NCBI GenBank assembly: GCA_905480225.1 | Contig: CAJQPO010000012.1 | Location: 1-33,226 of the forward strand | Length of the DNA stretch: 33,226 nucleotides | Reading direction: 5' to 3' | Source of the DNA: an uncultured Flavobacteriales bacterium | Lineage (GTDB): Bacteria; Bacteroidota; Bacteroidia; Flavobacteriales_D; Parvicellaceae | Shown here: one piece after another, positions 9,176-18,759 of the stretch | How positions within the stretch are numbered: position 1 is the first letter of the stretch | Layout of the letters: each line of letters begins with the position of its first letter | Notes under the pieces: generated by a model | Seen by the model: only the letters and a program-made list of their open reading frames with translations | Told to the model about the DNA's origin: nothing | The model's database searches: none | Program-made: the position numbers and the translations under genes

Positions 9176-9649
9176 ATGATTTTATCATTAAAGCCTTTGA
9201 TTATTGGATTCGTTCTTTTGTATACCATGACTTCTTGCATTGAATACAAAGATGTGGAATTCATGGGTATAACGGATTATTCCATGACAAAACTCAATGC
9301 TAATGAGGTGAAAATTTCATTAAATATGAAGATTAAAAACCCCAACAATTATACTATTAAAATCAAAAAAAGTGTATTTGATTTATTCTTAAATGATAAG
9401 GAATTGGGGCAAACAAGCATGCTCAATGATCTCAAATTAGAAAAAAACAGATCACAAATACACGATGTTGTCTTTGAGAGCAATCTAAAAGATATTAGTA
9501 GTGGTATTTTTTCAAGCCTGGGAATCTTATTTGGTGGTAAAGCTACACTAAGAATTAAGGGTAAATTGAAAGCCAAAGCTTTTGGAGTTGGCAAAAAGTT
9601 TGATGTAGATTTTGCTCAAGATATTAAAGCAAGTGATCTTAAATTTTAA
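9176..9649 (+). CDS. LEA type 2-like lipoprotein
   Basis: 157 aa. The start MILSLKPLIIGFVLLYTMTSC is a lipoprotein signal with a lipobox ending in a Cys near residue 21, so the product should be lipidated and membrane-anchored. The rest reads as a single LEA type 2 (WHy-like) beta domain: MKIKNPNNYTIKIKKSVFDLFLNDKELG has the NPN motif typical of the family, followed by an L-K-N-R segment. Proteins of this kind are common in Bacteroidota and have no established biochemical role. It sits 43 nt after the dipeptidase and 3 nt before the YyaL-like gene, so it is probably in one transcription unit with both. Confidence 0.75.
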   Translation: MILSLKPLIIGFVLLYTMTSCIEYKDVEFMGITDYSMTKLNANEVKISLNMKIKNPNNYTIKIKKSVFDLFLNDKELGQTSMLNDLKLEKNRSQIHDVVFESNLKDISSGIFSSLGILFGGKATLRIKGKLKAKAFGVGKKFDVDFAQDIKASDLKF

Positions 9650-9652
9650 CTA

Positions 9653-11614
9653 TTGAATCGTTTAGCAAAAGAATCCAGTCCGTATTTACTGCAACACAAA
9701 AATAATCCTGTTGACTGGTTTCCTTGGGGTGAAGAAGCACTGAGTAAAGCAAAAAAAGAGGATAAACTTGTCCTGGTCAGTATTGGTTATTCAGCATGTC
9801 ATTGGTGCCATGTAATGGAGCATGAAGCATTTGAAGATGCGTCTATTGCTGCTTATATGAATCAAAACTTCGTAAATATAAAAGTTGACCGAGAAGAACG
9901 TCCAGATATCGATCAAATTTATATGCACGCTGTACAATTAATGACACAACGAGGTGGATGGCCCTTGAATTGTTTTGTTCTGCCAAATGGAAAACCATTT
10001 TATGGCGGCACTTATTTCCCAAAAGACCAGTGGTTACATATTTTAAAACAATTGGTTCATATTCAACAAACAACACCTGAAAAACTCACAGAATATGCAG
10101 AAAAACTAACCGAAGGAATTAAAGTAGCTGAACACATTAATAGTGTCGAAATGGAATCCTTTCAGCTCAATTATTTAAAAGAAACCATGGATAATTGGTC
10201 GCACCAATTCGATTGGCAAGAAGGCGGGATGAATCGAGCTCCGAAATTTCCCATGCCGACTAATTATTCTTTTATTCAAAACTACCTGGAAAGTCAGGAA
10301 GATGAAAAACTTTTAGCATTCCTAGAATTGACATTAAAAAAAATGGCGAGAGGTGGCATCTATGATCAGCTCGGTGGTGGATTCTGCAGGTATAGTGTTG
10401 ATGGATTGTGGAAAGTGCCTCATTTTGAGAAAATGCTTTATGACAATGGCCAACTATTATCTCTTTACGCCAAGGCATACCACAGAACAAAGGATTTAGA
10501 ATACCTGCAAGTAATCACTGAAATTATCCATTTTTTAAACCGAGACTTAATGGACCACAAGGGTGGTTTTTACTCTGCTCTCGATGCAGATTCAGAAGGC
10601 ATAGAAGGTAAATTCTATGTTTGGACCAAACAAGAATTAAAAAGCCACCTTAGTGAGAAAGATTATTTGCTCACTTCGAATTATTACAACATCAATGAAA
10701 AAGGCTTGTGGGAACATGAAAACTACATTTTTCTTCGTACCGAATATCAACAATCAGATCAAATTAGTAAGATTCAAAAAATATTGTTAGAGGTTCGTGA
10801 TCAAAGAATTAAGCCTGGATTGGATGACAAAATATTGACTTCCTGGAATGCAATAACAATCTCTGGTTTCGCTGATGCTTACTGGGCGACACAAAATATA
10901 GATTACCTTAAATCCGCCATAAAATGTGCTCATTTTTTAAGACAGCAACTCGGCAAAAATGAATTTGGCTTGTTCCATTCATTTCAAAAAGGTCACTCAA
11001 AAATTAATGGCTTTTTAGAAGATTATGCTTTTACCTCATCAGCGTTCATTCGATTATTCGAAGTAACATCCGACGAATCGTATTTAATGTATGCTAATGG
11101 ATTGATTCAATATGCCATCGATCACTTCTTTGATAAAGAAAATGGACTGTTTAATTTTACAGACAAGCAAAGTGAGCAACTCATTGCAACCAAACAAGAA
11201 ATTTCCGACAATGTAATTCCTTCATCCAATTCTGAGATGGCACATGTACTTCTTTCTTGTGGTAATTACACAGCCAATCCCGATTTTATTTCAATGGCTA
11301 AACAAATGTTAAGTAACCTTTGGAGTTTCATCAAGGATCACCCTTCTGCATACTCGAATTGGGGGCAATTGGGTTTAAAATTATGCACAGCGCATAAAGA
11401 AATTGTCGTAGCTGGACCAAAGGCAAAGGACTATATAGAGTTGTTGAAACCAATTATTACTGGTTCAACAGTTCTTCTCCATTGTTCAAAAGAAAGTGAA
11501 TTATCCATTTTTAAAGAGAAACACCACGCTTCAGAAACACGTATTTTCGTATGCAATAATGGCGCTTGTAGCGCACCTGTTTCAACCATTGACGAAGCTA
11601 TAAAATTGATTTAA
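9653..11614 (+). CDS. Thioredoxin-domain protein of the YyaL/SSP411 (DUF255) family
   Basis: 653 aa starting with TTG at 9653; no better start lies nearby, and the first residues ([25 protein letters not shown]) are the conserved N-terminus of the family. Residues 1-170 are a thioredoxin-like domain with a [12 protein letters not shown] active site (CxxC) and the [10 protein letters not shown] motif. The remainder resembles an (alpha/alpha)6 barrel related to sugar epimerases and glycosidases ([44 protein letters not shown]). The function is unestablished; the human homologue is spermatogenesis-associated protein 20. Its TAA overlaps the next ATG by 1 nt (TAATG at 11612-11616), indicating coupled translation. 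Confidence 0.9.
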   Translation: MNRLAKESSPYLLQHKNNPVDWFPWGEEALSKAKKEDKLVLVSIGYSACHWCHVMEHEAFEDASIAAYMNQNFVNIKVDREERPDIDQIYMHAVQLMTQRGGWPLNCFVLPNGKPFYGGTYFPKDQWLHILKQLVHIQQTTPEKLTEYAEKLTEGIKVAEHINSVEMESFQLNYLKETMDNWSHQFDWQEGGMNRAPKFPMPTNYSFIQNYLESQEDEKLLAFLELTLKKMARGGIYDQLGGGFCRYSVDGLWKVPHFEKMLYDNGQLLSLYAKAYHRTKDLEYLQVITEIIHFLNRDLMDHKGGFYSALDADSEGIEGKFYVWTKQELKSHLSEKDYLLTSNYYNINEKGLWEHENYIFLRTEYQQSDQISKIQKILLEVRDQRIKPGLDDKILTSWNAITISGFADAYWATQNIDYLKSAIKCAHFLRQQLGKNEFGLFHSFQKGHSKINGFLEDYAFTSSAFIRLFEVTSDESYLMYANGLIQYAIDHFFDKENGLFNFTDKQSEQLIATKQEISDNVIPSSNSEMAHVLLSCGNYTANPDFISMAKQMLSNLWSFIKDHPSAYSNWGQLGLKLCTAHKEIVVAGPKAKDYIELLKPIITGSTVLLHCSKESELSIFKEKHHASETRIFVCNNGACSAPVSTIDEAIKLI

Positions 11615-12507
11615 TGCGGATTACATTGATTCTTCTTCTTGTCTCCAATGTTATCACTGCGCAACAAATCGACAATCGCCAATGTGGTGCTTACACCGAC
11701 TTACCGTTTTTTAATGTCTCTTTTATCAAGGCCAATCAGATAAAATCGATGAAAGGAGCCATTTCGTTTAAAAAAGAACTCGACATTATTCGGCCTCAAT
11801 ACCTCATCGAAATATTTGAATTTGATGTTGATGGAAAGCAAACCTCCAGCTTAAGAACGACTAAGAATAGCACAGGAAAAAAAGATACTTCCGTTGTTTA
11901 TTTTTCCTATGATGACGATTACTTAATTTGTAAAAGGAAGAGTGATACCTATGGATTTTTCTCGGACAATTATGCTTACGACTCTTTGGGCAGAGTAATT
12001 CAAAAAACATATAATAGAGACGACAATGCAGGGCCTAACAAATTCAATTTCGAATTAAAAAAGACCTTTAGAATTGTATCGGAAGAATACCGATACCAAG
12101 AAGTATCACCTCAACAGCTTAAAAAGTTGCATTACAACAATTACAAACGGCCCTTTATGGAAGAAGTGCTAATCTGGGATAAAAATGGCTATTTAATAGA
12201 AATAACATCGAAGACAGTTATAGGCAACAGAAGGAGTAAAACTACCTTTGAATATGATGAACAAGGTCAAGTGATGAAAAAAACAGAATGGCCAAACCTT
12301 GACAAAATCACCAAATACGAAAACGATTACATTTACGATAAGTTGGGTAATCTAATTGAACACAACTTTCACAAAAACAGTGCGCATAAATTGCATCGGA
12401 AACTACTCTATAACGGTGCGACAATGCTTTTAGAAAGCCAGCTTGCTAAGGAAATGTCAACAGGCACCATTACCATTACGAAATACAAATACACATTTTA
12501 CGATTGA
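11614..12507 (+). CDS. Secreted protein with YD/RHS-like repeats, unknown function
   Basis: 297 aa. Residues 1-17 are a signal peptide (ending ITAQQ). The mature part contains at least four repeats of the form Y/WDxxGxxxxxT: YDSLGRVIQKTYN, WDKNGYLIEITSK, YDEQGQVMKKTEW and YDKLGNLIEHNF. These resemble single YD (RHS) repeats as seen in many short Bacteroidota periplasmic or outer-membrane proteins. No toxin or polymorphic C-terminus is present, and there is no sorting domain, so it is probably periplasmic. The start overlaps the yyaL-like stop by 1 nt, and the 3' end overlaps convergent tsaB by 10 nt. Confidence 0.65.
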   Translation: MRITLILLLVSNVITAQQIDNRQCGAYTDLPFFNVSFIKANQIKSMKGAISFKKELDIIRPQYLIEIFEFDVDGKQTSSLRTTKNSTGKKDTSVVYFSYDDDYLICKRKSDTYGFFSDNYAYDSLGRVIQKTYNRDDNAGPNKFNFELKKTFRIVSEEYRYQEVSPQQLKKLHYNNYKRPFMEEVLIWDKNGYLIEITSKTVIGNRRSKTTFEYDEQGQVMKKTEWPNLDKITKYENDYIYDKLGNLIEHNFHKNSAHKLHRKLLYNGATMLLESQLAKEMSTGTITITKYKYTFYD

Positions 12508-13205
12508 GTGCTGTTTTTTGAAATTTTCGTTTGAGTCTTTTTACCAGCTACAAAATCTTTCAAATAAAAAGGTTCAAAATAGGCAACATCTTCAAATTCT
12601 TGATTTTGATACTTTGCAATGCAAGTAGGAATCAAACCAGAAACACTTGGTATTACTTCTTGGAAATATGCATTTTCATGCGTTAAATAATCTTTTGTTT
12701 TGGCCGAACCATCACCAAAAAAAAGACATTTACCCTTTGACAAATAGTCTAAATACGCGGAATCATCAACAATGAGGGCCTCAATTGCATTCATTGAATC
12801 AGAATTCGAGGCAAATACTTGTGTGAACACTTCCATCCTTCTAGCGTCTATCATAGGTATATAATAATCGTAGCCAGGAAAGGAAGCAGTTGCTTGGTTT
12901 GTTAAACTCTGCAGGGTTGTTACACCGATTAGTTTTGCATCTGTACCAAAACAAAATCCTTTAGCCGCTGAGACACCAATTCTTAATCCCGTGTAAGAGC
13001 CAGGCCCCATGGATACACATACTGCATCAAGTTCCTCCCATTCCATTTTGGATTCCTCCATAATGTCATCTATATAAACGTGCACTAATTCTGCATGCTT
13101 GTAGTCGGCTCCCGTGTATTCTTTTGCAGCAATGCACTCCTTCCCATCGGCGATACCGACGGAACATGTTTTAGTTGCTGTTTCAATTAAAAGTATTTTA
13201 GCCAT
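12498..13205 (-). CDS. tsaB: tRNA threonylcarbamoyladenosine biosynthesis protein TsaB
   Basis: 235 aa, the usual TsaB length. TsaB is the non-catalytic partner of TsaD in the complex that makes t6A37 in ANN-decoding tRNAs. The ASKHA-fold N-terminus ILLIETATKTCSVGIAD and the diagnostic CVSMGPGSYTGLRIGVSAAKGFCFG motif (about 65-90) are intact. Its ATG overlaps the stop of the upstream OmpA-family gene by 1 nt (TAATG), so it is translationally coupled. It ends tail-to-tail in a 10-nt overlap with the gene on the plus strand. Confidence 0.95.
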   Translation of the reverse strand: MAKILLIETATKTCSVGIADGKECIAAKEYTGADYKHAELVHVYIDDIMEESKMEWEELDAVCVSMGPGSYTGLRIGVSAAKGFCFGTDAKLIGVTTLQSLTNQATASFPGYDYYIPMIDARRMEVFTQVFASNSDSMNAIEALIVDDSAYLDYLSKGKCLFFGDGSAKTKDYLTHENAYFQEVIPSVSGLIPTCIAKYQNQEFEDVAYFEPFYLKDFVAGKKTQTKISKNSTQS

Positions 13206-14452
13206 TATATCTTTGTTACTTTCACTTCTACACGTCTGTTTATTCGGGCCTCATTGTCATTTTGCGGATCGCTGTATATCAATTGATCCGCACCGTATCC
13301 TGCGTATGTAAGTCGACCTTCTCCAATCCCCTCTTCAATCAGGTAATTGTAAATTGATCTTGCTCTTTCTTTGGAAAGATTCTTATATACTTTTTTCTTA
13401 TTTCCCAAGCCATTTACATGTCCCATTATCTCCACATTTATGCTGGGGTTTGCAATCAAAAAGTTTTTGATTCTTCTTAAATCTAAATACGAAGATTCAA
13501 CAATAACTGCCTTGTCTGGCACAAACAATATATTTTGAAACTGTAACTTACTACCAATTTTTAATTTTTCAATTTGAAGTATTAGGGTGTCATTTTCTAA
13601 CGCGTCTGTACTGTATTTTTGTATTAAATTAAGATAGTTTCGTTTTTCTATTTGGATCGTGTAATTTCTGTAACGACGAATTCTGCTAAGGACAAAAAGA
13701 TTTTCTGATTGAAACACAGAGTCCCCTTTTGGAACATTCCTTATGTTTAAATCAACCCCATTGACAATCTCACCTCTCTCATCTACAATCTTAATAAGCA
13801 GGGTCGGAATGATGGGTTTTATTTCAGTTTTCAATTCAGGTTTAACCAATGAGGCATCTATCGACTTGTCGTAAATGAAATCGGCAACAAATTTACCTTT
13901 AGCACCATAAGGCGCATCAATAAGGATAATTAACGCATCGTTCTCATTCACTTTTATGGAATTTGAAAACGAGGGACCTTCGCCAGCCCTTGCAAAATCT
14001 CTTCCTGCATTCTTCTTTAACCCAGTTAAGCTTCCTTTTTTCGGGTTTCGCTTTGCAAGATTAGACCGAACAGGTAAAATTCCATTCGAAATTGAATCAC
14101 AAAAATGTGCGCCTTTTACTTTCCATATGGTAAAATCTAAATCATCGGTACCAACCGTCGGTTTCAATAATAACTCAAAATCAGTGGCCACGGAAAACTT
14201 AATTTTAATCCACAAAGAATTGTGCTCTTCCGTTGGAAAATAAGGATTTGATATCTCATTATCAGCTATTTCCAATTGTTTACCGTATCCCTTTGGCATT
14301 GAAAATTCATCCAACACGCCATCTTCTATAATCCAGGCATTATTACAATCACAATGCTGATCCAAATTTTTCACTTCCTCATTTTGAGAATACAAAAAAA
14401 CAGGTGCAACGATTATTGCTATAAACCAAAAAAAATTAAATAGTTTACACAT
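13205..14452 (-). CDS. OmpA-family outer-membrane/peptidoglycan-associated protein
   Basis: 415 aa from the ATG at 14452, chosen because it opens a signal peptide (MCKLFNFFWFIAIIVAPVFLYSQ); an upstream TTG at 14470 adds six residues and is less likely. The N-terminal 200 residues look like a Bacteroidota extracellular beta domain (LDFTIWKVKGAHFCDS, then GRDFARAGEGPSFS). A short carboxypeptidase-regulatory-like segment follows near 215-290. The C-terminus (about 305-415) is an OmpA domain that binds peptidoglycan, with the NPSINVEIMGHVNG, SKERARSIYNYLIEEGI and NRRVEV signatures. It is probably in the same transcription unit as tsaB (1-nt overlap) and lies 79 nt after metH. Confidence 0.85.
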   Translation of the reverse strand: MCKLFNFFWFIAIIVAPVFLYSQNEEVKNLDQHCDCNNAWIIEDGVLDEFSMPKGYGKQLEIADNEISNPYFPTEEHNSLWIKIKFSVATDFELLLKPTVGTDDLDFTIWKVKGAHFCDSISNGILPVRSNLAKRNPKKGSLTGLKKNAGRDFARAGEGPSFSNSIKVNENDALIILIDAPYGAKGKFVADFIYDKSIDASLVKPELKTEIKPIIPTLLIKIVDERGEIVNGVDLNIRNVPKGDSVFQSENLFVLSRIRRYRNYTIQIEKRNYLNLIQKYSTDALENDTLILQIEKLKIGSKLQFQNILFVPDKAVIVESSYLDLRRIKNFLIANPSINVEIMGHVNGLGNKKKVYKNLSKERARSIYNYLIEEGIGEGRLTYAGYGADQLIYSDPQNDNEARINRRVEVKVTKI

Positions 14453-14531
14453 AGACTTGATTGGAAGCAAGATAATTATTCAGAATGGAATCACCATAAT
14501 ATTCTTCATCCACAATGCAACCAGGCAGAGC

Positions 14532-17249
14532 TTAATCAGCCAGATTCGTGGAAAGCCAAGTAGACATGTCTTCTAATTCCAAACCTTTTCGTAATGCAAT
14601 GTCAGCTACTTGATCTTTTTGGATTTTCCCTAATCCAAAATATTTAGCTTCAGGATGTGCAAAATACCATCCACTAACTGATGCTGCTGGATACATAGCT
14701 AATGACTCTGTTAATTTGACACTGGTATGCTTTTCTGCATCCAGCAATTCAAATAGCGTTATTTTCTCTGTATGATCAGGACATGCTGGATAGCCAGGAG
14801 CTGGTCTTATGCCTCGGTAAGCTTCTTTAATTAAATCGGCATTACTCAAAGCTTCATTGCTTCCATATCCCCATATTTCTGTACGTACTTTTTGATGTAA
14901 CCTCTCTGCAAACGCTTCAGCAAAACGATCGGCCAAGGCCTTCAACATGATAGAACTATAATCGTCGTGGTCCGCTTCAAATCGTTTTACGTGTTCCTCA
15001 ATACCACCTCCCGCAGTTACCACAAATCCACCGATGTAATCTTCCAATCCTGAGTCCTTTGGAGCAATGAAATCTGCCAATGATAAATTTGGAATTCCTG
15101 GTGCTTTCTTTAATTGTTGACGCAGATGTTGGGTGTTTGCCAATAATTCTGTTCTGGAATTGTCTGTATAGATTTCAATCTCGTCTGGTCCACATGTATT
15201 GGCTGGCCAAATTCCGATTACAGCATTCGCTGTAATCCAGTTTTCCTTTATAATCAGGTCAAGCATGGCATTCGCATCAGCAAATAGTTTGGTCGCCTCA
15301 ATGCCAACTACGTCATCTTCTAGTATTTTTGGGAATCGTCCATGTAGCTCCCAGGTTTGAAAAAATGGTGTCCAATCAATATAATCGCGCAGCTCAGAAA
15401 GACTATACGATGGCAAGCTGGTTATGCCAGTAGTTAAGGGCGTGAAAAGTTGGTCCTTATTCCAAGAAATTTGTTTTTTATTAGCCACCGCATCCGTATA
15501 GCTTAAATACGATTTTTGATCTTTTTTCTTAGCATAGTTAACACGCACTTTTTCGTACTCATTATGCAGATTTTCTATATACGATTCTTTATTAGATCCA
15601 AGCAAATTTTGGACAACGGTAACTGATCTCGAGGCATCCAAAACATGTACCGTAGAACCGGTATATTTCTCTTCAATCTTAACCGCTGTATGCACTCTGG
15701 AAGTCGTTGCTCCGCCAATGAGTAAAGGGATTTTGAAATTGGACCGCTCCATTTCTTTTGCCACATGAACCATTTCATCCAAGGACGGTGTTATTAATCC
15801 AGATAATCCAATAGCATCGACTTGTTCTTCTACCGCTTTTTTTAGAATATCATTTGCCGAAACCATCACACCAAGATCAATAATTTCGTAATTATTGCAA
15901 CCCAATACTACACCCACAATGTTTTTACCTATATCGTGTACATCACCTTTTACTGTTGCGAGCAAAATTTTACCAGCAGCAGCAAGTTCTCCCTCTTTTC
16001 CCTCTTCAATGAATGGAAGTAAATAAGCCACTGCTTTTTTCATGACTCTGGCTGACTTAACAACCTGTGGTAAAAACATTTTACCTGCTCCAAATAGATC
16101 ACCCACAATATTCATCCCGTCCATCAATGGACCTTCGATTACTTGAATAGGACGATCAAAAAGATGTCTACATTCTTCTACATCTTCCTCCACATAATCA
16201 GCGATTCCTTTTACAAGCGCATGAGCAAGTCTTTCAGCAACTTCACTTTTTCTCCATTCCAGATTTACTTCTCGCTTTTTACCATCGCCCTTAACCGTCT
16301 CCGCCAATTCGAGTAATCGTTCAGTCGCATCTGGCTTTCTATTTAACAAAACATCTTCAACGTGATCTAGTAAATTTTTCGGAATGTTATCGTAAACTTC
16401 CAGCATTGCCGGATTAACTATTCCCATATCCATGCCTTCTTTAATCGCATGATATAGAAAGGCAGAGTGCATGGCTTCTCTCACTAAATTATTTCCTCTA
16501 AACGAAAATGAAACGTTACTGACTCCGCCACTCACATGAGCGCCTGGTAAATTTTCCCTAATCCACCTTGTTGCCCGAAAGAAATCTAAGGCATTGTTAT
16601 TGTGCTCTTCCATTCCTGTGGCCACGGGAAAAATATTAGGATCAAAAATGATATCTTGGGGAGGAAATCCTACTTTTTCAACTAAAACTTCATACGATCT
16701 TTTGCAAATTTCTATTCTTCTTTCATAATTGTCAGCTTGACCTTTTTCATCAAATGCCATGACAATAGTTGCGGCTCCGAAGGCCTTTATTCTTCGAGCA
16801 TGATTGACAAAAACATCCTCTCCTTCTTTTAATGAAATTGAATTCACTATGCTTTTACCCTGAACACATTTCAATCCTGCTTCAATGATTTCCCACTTCG
16901 ATGAATCAATCATTATTGGAACTCTGGAAATATCGGGCTCTGATGCGATTAGATGAAGAAATTTCGTCATGCTTTGCACGCCGTCGAGTAAGCCCTCATC
17001 CATGTTAATATCTATGACTTGAGCGCCCCCTTCTACTTGGTCCCTCGCAACCGAAAGCGCCTCTTCAAGATGTCCTTCCTTAATTAATCTAAGAAACTTC
17101 CTCGATCCGGTAACATTGGTTCGTTCGCCAACATTAATAAAATTCGATTCTGGTGTAATCACCAATGGTTCTAAACCACTTAGCTTTAGAAAAGGCAAGT
17201 CATGCCACTTGTAGTTATAATCTCCCTCGTAATCTTTGTGTAAACTCAT
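14532..17249 (-). CDS. metH: Cobalamin-dependent methionine synthase, folate/B12/reactivation part
   Basis: 905 aa, equivalent to MetH without its first domain. Order: pterin-binding domain (about 30-290; [33 protein letters not shown]), B12 cap (about 310-400), B12-binding Rossmann domain with the [11 protein letters not shown] motif whose His ligates cobalt (about 435-560; [25 protein letters not shown]), and the SAM-binding reactivation domain (about 600-905; [28 protein letters not shown]). It transfers methyl from methyl-tetrahydrofolate to cobalamin and on to homocysteine held by the separate N-terminal protein. It starts 13 nt after that gene's stop, in a different frame, so the split is real and not a sequencing frameshift at one base. 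Confidence 0.95.
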   Translation of the reverse strand: MSLHKDYEGDYNYKWHDLPFLKLSGLEPLVITPESNFINVGERTNVTGSRKFLRLIKEGHLEEALSVARDQVEGGAQVIDINMDEGLLDGVQSMTKFLHLIASEPDISRVPIMIDSSKWEIIEAGLKCVQGKSIVNSISLKEGEDVFVNHARRIKAFGAATIVMAFDEKGQADNYERRIEICKRSYEVLVEKVGFPPQDIIFDPNIFPVATGMEEHNNNALDFFRATRWIRENLPGAHVSGGVSNVSFSFRGNNLVREAMHSAFLYHAIKEGMDMGIVNPAMLEVYDNIPKNLLDHVEDVLLNRKPDATERLLELAETVKGDGKKREVNLEWRKSEVAERLAHALVKGIADYVEEDVEECRHLFDRPIQVIEGPLMDGMNIVGDLFGAGKMFLPQVVKSARVMKKAVAYLLPFIEEGKEGELAAAGKILLATVKGDVHDIGKNIVGVVLGCNNYEIIDLGVMVSANDILKKAVEEQVDAIGLSGLITPSLDEMVHVAKEMERSNFKIPLLIGGATTSRVHTAVKIEEKYTGSTVHVLDASRSVTVVQNLLGSNKESYIENLHNEYEKVRVNYAKKKDQKSYLSYTDAVANKKQISWNKDQLFTPLTTGITSLPSYSLSELRDYIDWTPFFQTWELHGRFPKILEDDVVGIEATKLFADANAMLDLIIKENWITANAVIGIWPANTCGPDEIEIYTDNSRTELLANTQHLRQQLKKAPGIPNLSLADFIAPKDSGLEDYIGGFVVTAGGGIEEHVKRFEADHDDYSSIMLKALADRFAEAFAERLHQKVRTEIWGYGSNEALSNADLIKEAYRGIRPAPGYPACPDHTEKITLFELLDAEKHTSVKLTESLAMYPAASVSGWYFAHPEAKYFGLGKIQKDQVADIALRKGLELEDMSTWLSTNLAD

Positions 17250-17262
17250 CTAATTACAATTA

Positions 17263-18264
17263 TTAAGCAACTGATCCTACTTTTCTTGGTTTGTATTCTG
17301 TCACTAATCTGGCAATTTCTGTAATGTGTTCTGGTGTAGTTCCACAGCACCCGCCTATTATGTTCAATAAACCTTCATCCAGAAATTCTTTTATTTGATC
17401 TGCCATCATAGATGGGCTTTGATCGTATTCACCCATTTCATTAGGTAAACCTGCATTGGGGTGGGCACTCACATTAAAAGAGGAATTCTTATTGAGAATT
17501 TGAAGATATGGCCTCAATTCCTTGGCTCCCAAAGCACAATTCAAACCAATACTAAGCAATGGCATGTGTTCTAGAGAAATCAAAAATGCTTTTGTCGTTT
17601 GACCACTCAAAGTTCTACCGGATGCGTCTGTAATGGTTCCTGAAACCATGATTGGAACGGTTACTTGCAGTTTCTGAAAAACTTGATCTATAGCAAATAA
17701 AGCAGCTTTAGCATTCAAGGTGTCAAAAACCGTTTCAACTAGCAAACAATCAACACCACCTTTTATTAAAGCGTTCACTTGTTCGCTGTAAGCTTCCACC
17801 AATTCATCAAATGTTATGGCTCGAAATCCGGGGTCATTAACATCAGGCGACAAGGAAGCCGTTCGATTAGTCGGACCGATAGATCCCGCTACAAACCTTG
17901 GTTTTTCTGGCTCCAATTCAGAAAATTCCTGCGCTACTTCTTTGGCTATTTTAGCAGAATAATAATTAATATCATGAACCGCATTTTCCAGATTATAATC
18001 TGCTTGAGCAATCCACGTTCCGGAAAATGTATTGGTTTCAACAATATCCGCACCTGAAGCAAAATATTGCCGATGAATGTCCTTAATAATCTCAGGTCTG
18101 GTTAAAGAAAGTAAATCGTTGTTTCCTTTTAAAGGAGACGAATGATTTTCAAACCATCCTGTTCTAAAATCTTCTTCTTCTAATTTATGGCGCTGAATCA
18201 TCGTTCCCATTGCACCGTCAAGGACCAAAATCCTTTTTTTAATTTCTTCAAGTATTGTACTCAT
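17263..18264 (-). CDS. metH: Homocysteine S-methyltransferase subunit of split methionine synthase
   Basis: 333 aa, corresponding to the first domain of full-length MetH. It binds and activates homocysteine through zinc. The N-terminal [13 protein letters not shown] motif, Cys in [11 protein letters not shown] and the Cys pair in [10 protein letters not shown] provide the three zinc ligands. Together with the 905-aa partner 13 nt downstream it adds up to 1238 aa, close to the usual single-chain MetH. The leader carries a SAM-I riboswitch and terminator (18292-18478), so expression is expected to fall when S-adenosylmethionine is plentiful. Confidence 0.93.
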   Translation of the reverse strand: MSTILEEIKKRILVLDGAMGTMIQRHKLEEEDFRTGWFENHSSPLKGNNDLLSLTRPEIIKDIHRQYFASGADIVETNTFSGTWIAQADYNLENAVHDINYYSAKIAKEVAQEFSELEPEKPRFVAGSIGPTNRTASLSPDVNDPGFRAITFDELVEAYSEQVNALIKGGVDCLLVETVFDTLNAKAALFAIDQVFQKLQVTVPIMVSGTITDASGRTLSGQTTKAFLISLEHMPLLSIGLNCALGAKELRPYLQILNKNSSFNVSAHPNAGLPNEMGEYDQSPSMMADQIKEFLDEGLLNIIGGCCGTTPEHITEIARLVTEYKPRKVGSVA

Positions 18265-18291
18265 TCAACTGTTTATTTTGGCAATATTAGA

Positions 18292-18328
18292 GCAAAAAAA
18301 AATCTCATCTATAAGCTAGAAGAGATTT
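18292..18328 (-). terminator. Riboswitch-controlled intrinsic terminator before metH
   Basis: On the minus strand an AAATCTC/GAGATTT 7-bp stem, an A-A mismatch and an inner TCTA/TAGA 4-bp stem close a 5-nt loop, followed by nine T residues (18300 down to 18292 overlapping the stem end). It lies 28 nt before the metH ATG. The 5' arm and loop (18311-18319) can pair instead with the 3' strand of riboswitch helix P1, which makes it a regulated terminator. It would also end transcripts of the cox operon that read through. Confidence 0.85.
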
Positions 18329-18346
18329 GTATTTCGTTATCCATTC

Positions 18347-18478
18347 TAACTCATCTTTATTTGCTCCAAACCAATTGGAACAAAACAGGATTTAGCACCT
18401 TTCTTTTAAATTGATCGTTTAATTGCGGTTGCCAAGGTATTTTCGGGCCTGATCCCTACACCTTTCTTTATAAGTTAA
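18347..18478 (-). promoter_or_regulatory. SAM-I (S-box) riboswitch aptamer upstream of metH
   Basis: The minus-strand RNA carries all the S-box landmarks in order: P1 5' strand UAACUUAU (18477-18470), AAGG U opening P2, the conserved AGGGAUCAGGCCC, P2 closing ACCUU followed by GGCAACC, then GGUGCUAAAUCC, a 7-bp P4 hairpin (GUUCCAA/UUGGAGC), and AGAUGAG ending in P1 3' strand AUGAGUUA (18354-18347). Spacing matches the RF00162 family. SAM binding would stabilise P1, freeing the terminator and switching metH off. Without SAM, AUGAGUUAG pairs over 9 bp with CUAGCUUAU (18319-18311) to form an antiterminator. Confidence 0.93.
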
Positions 18479-18491
18479 TTGCAAAGAACGC

Positions 18492-18710
18492 TTAATGTAT
18501 TCGCTTAAATTCTCGGAAAAACGCAAATATTTTCTTCCGGAAAAGAATAAAGAGCAACACATAAGGTACAATGATTAAAAAGATAATTCCTGAGTTGATA
18601 TCCATTCCTGAACCTTTCGCATTTTCTTTGCACATAGCACACTGCGATTGAGATTCAACCGTTATAAAAACTAAAATCAACAATGAAATGAAATACCTCA
18701 ACTTAATCAC
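18492..18710 (-). CDS. Small CxxC membrane protein of the cytochrome oxidase cluster
   Basis: 72 aa with a GTG start. A signal-like hydrophobic segment (about 5-22) is followed at once by QSQCAMCKEN (Cys24, Cys27), a short linker, and a transmembrane helix (about 41-58) with a basic tail (FRKKIFAFFREFKR). The CxxC pair would sit at the outer face of the inner membrane. I recognise similar small QCAMC proteins next to cytochrome oxidase genes in other Flavobacteriia, but know of no assigned function; a role in copper handling or thiol redox for oxidase assembly is inference from position. It begins 50 nt after the DUF420 stop and ends 13 nt before the SAM riboswitch. Confidence 0.75.
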   Translation of the reverse strand: MIKLRYFISLLILVFITVESQSQCAMCKENAKGSGMDINSGIIFLIIVPYVLLFILFRKKIFAFFREFKRIH

Positions 18711-18759
18711 GGCACAAAAATAAACAATAGATATCGATTTGCAGACTGTTTTATAAAAT

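Noticed and set aside
11614-12507. RHS/polymorphic toxin
   Set aside because: Too short, with only single YD-like repeats, no core-cleavage motif, no variable toxin tail and no immunity gene.
9176-12507. Defence or mobile-element island
   Set aside because: Genes are housekeeping or common Bacteroidota families with no integrase, direct repeats or shift in composition visible by eye.
14532-18264. metH as a frameshifted pseudogene
   Set aside because: The two products each end and start at natural domain borders with an intergenic spacer, and all catalytic motifs are intact.
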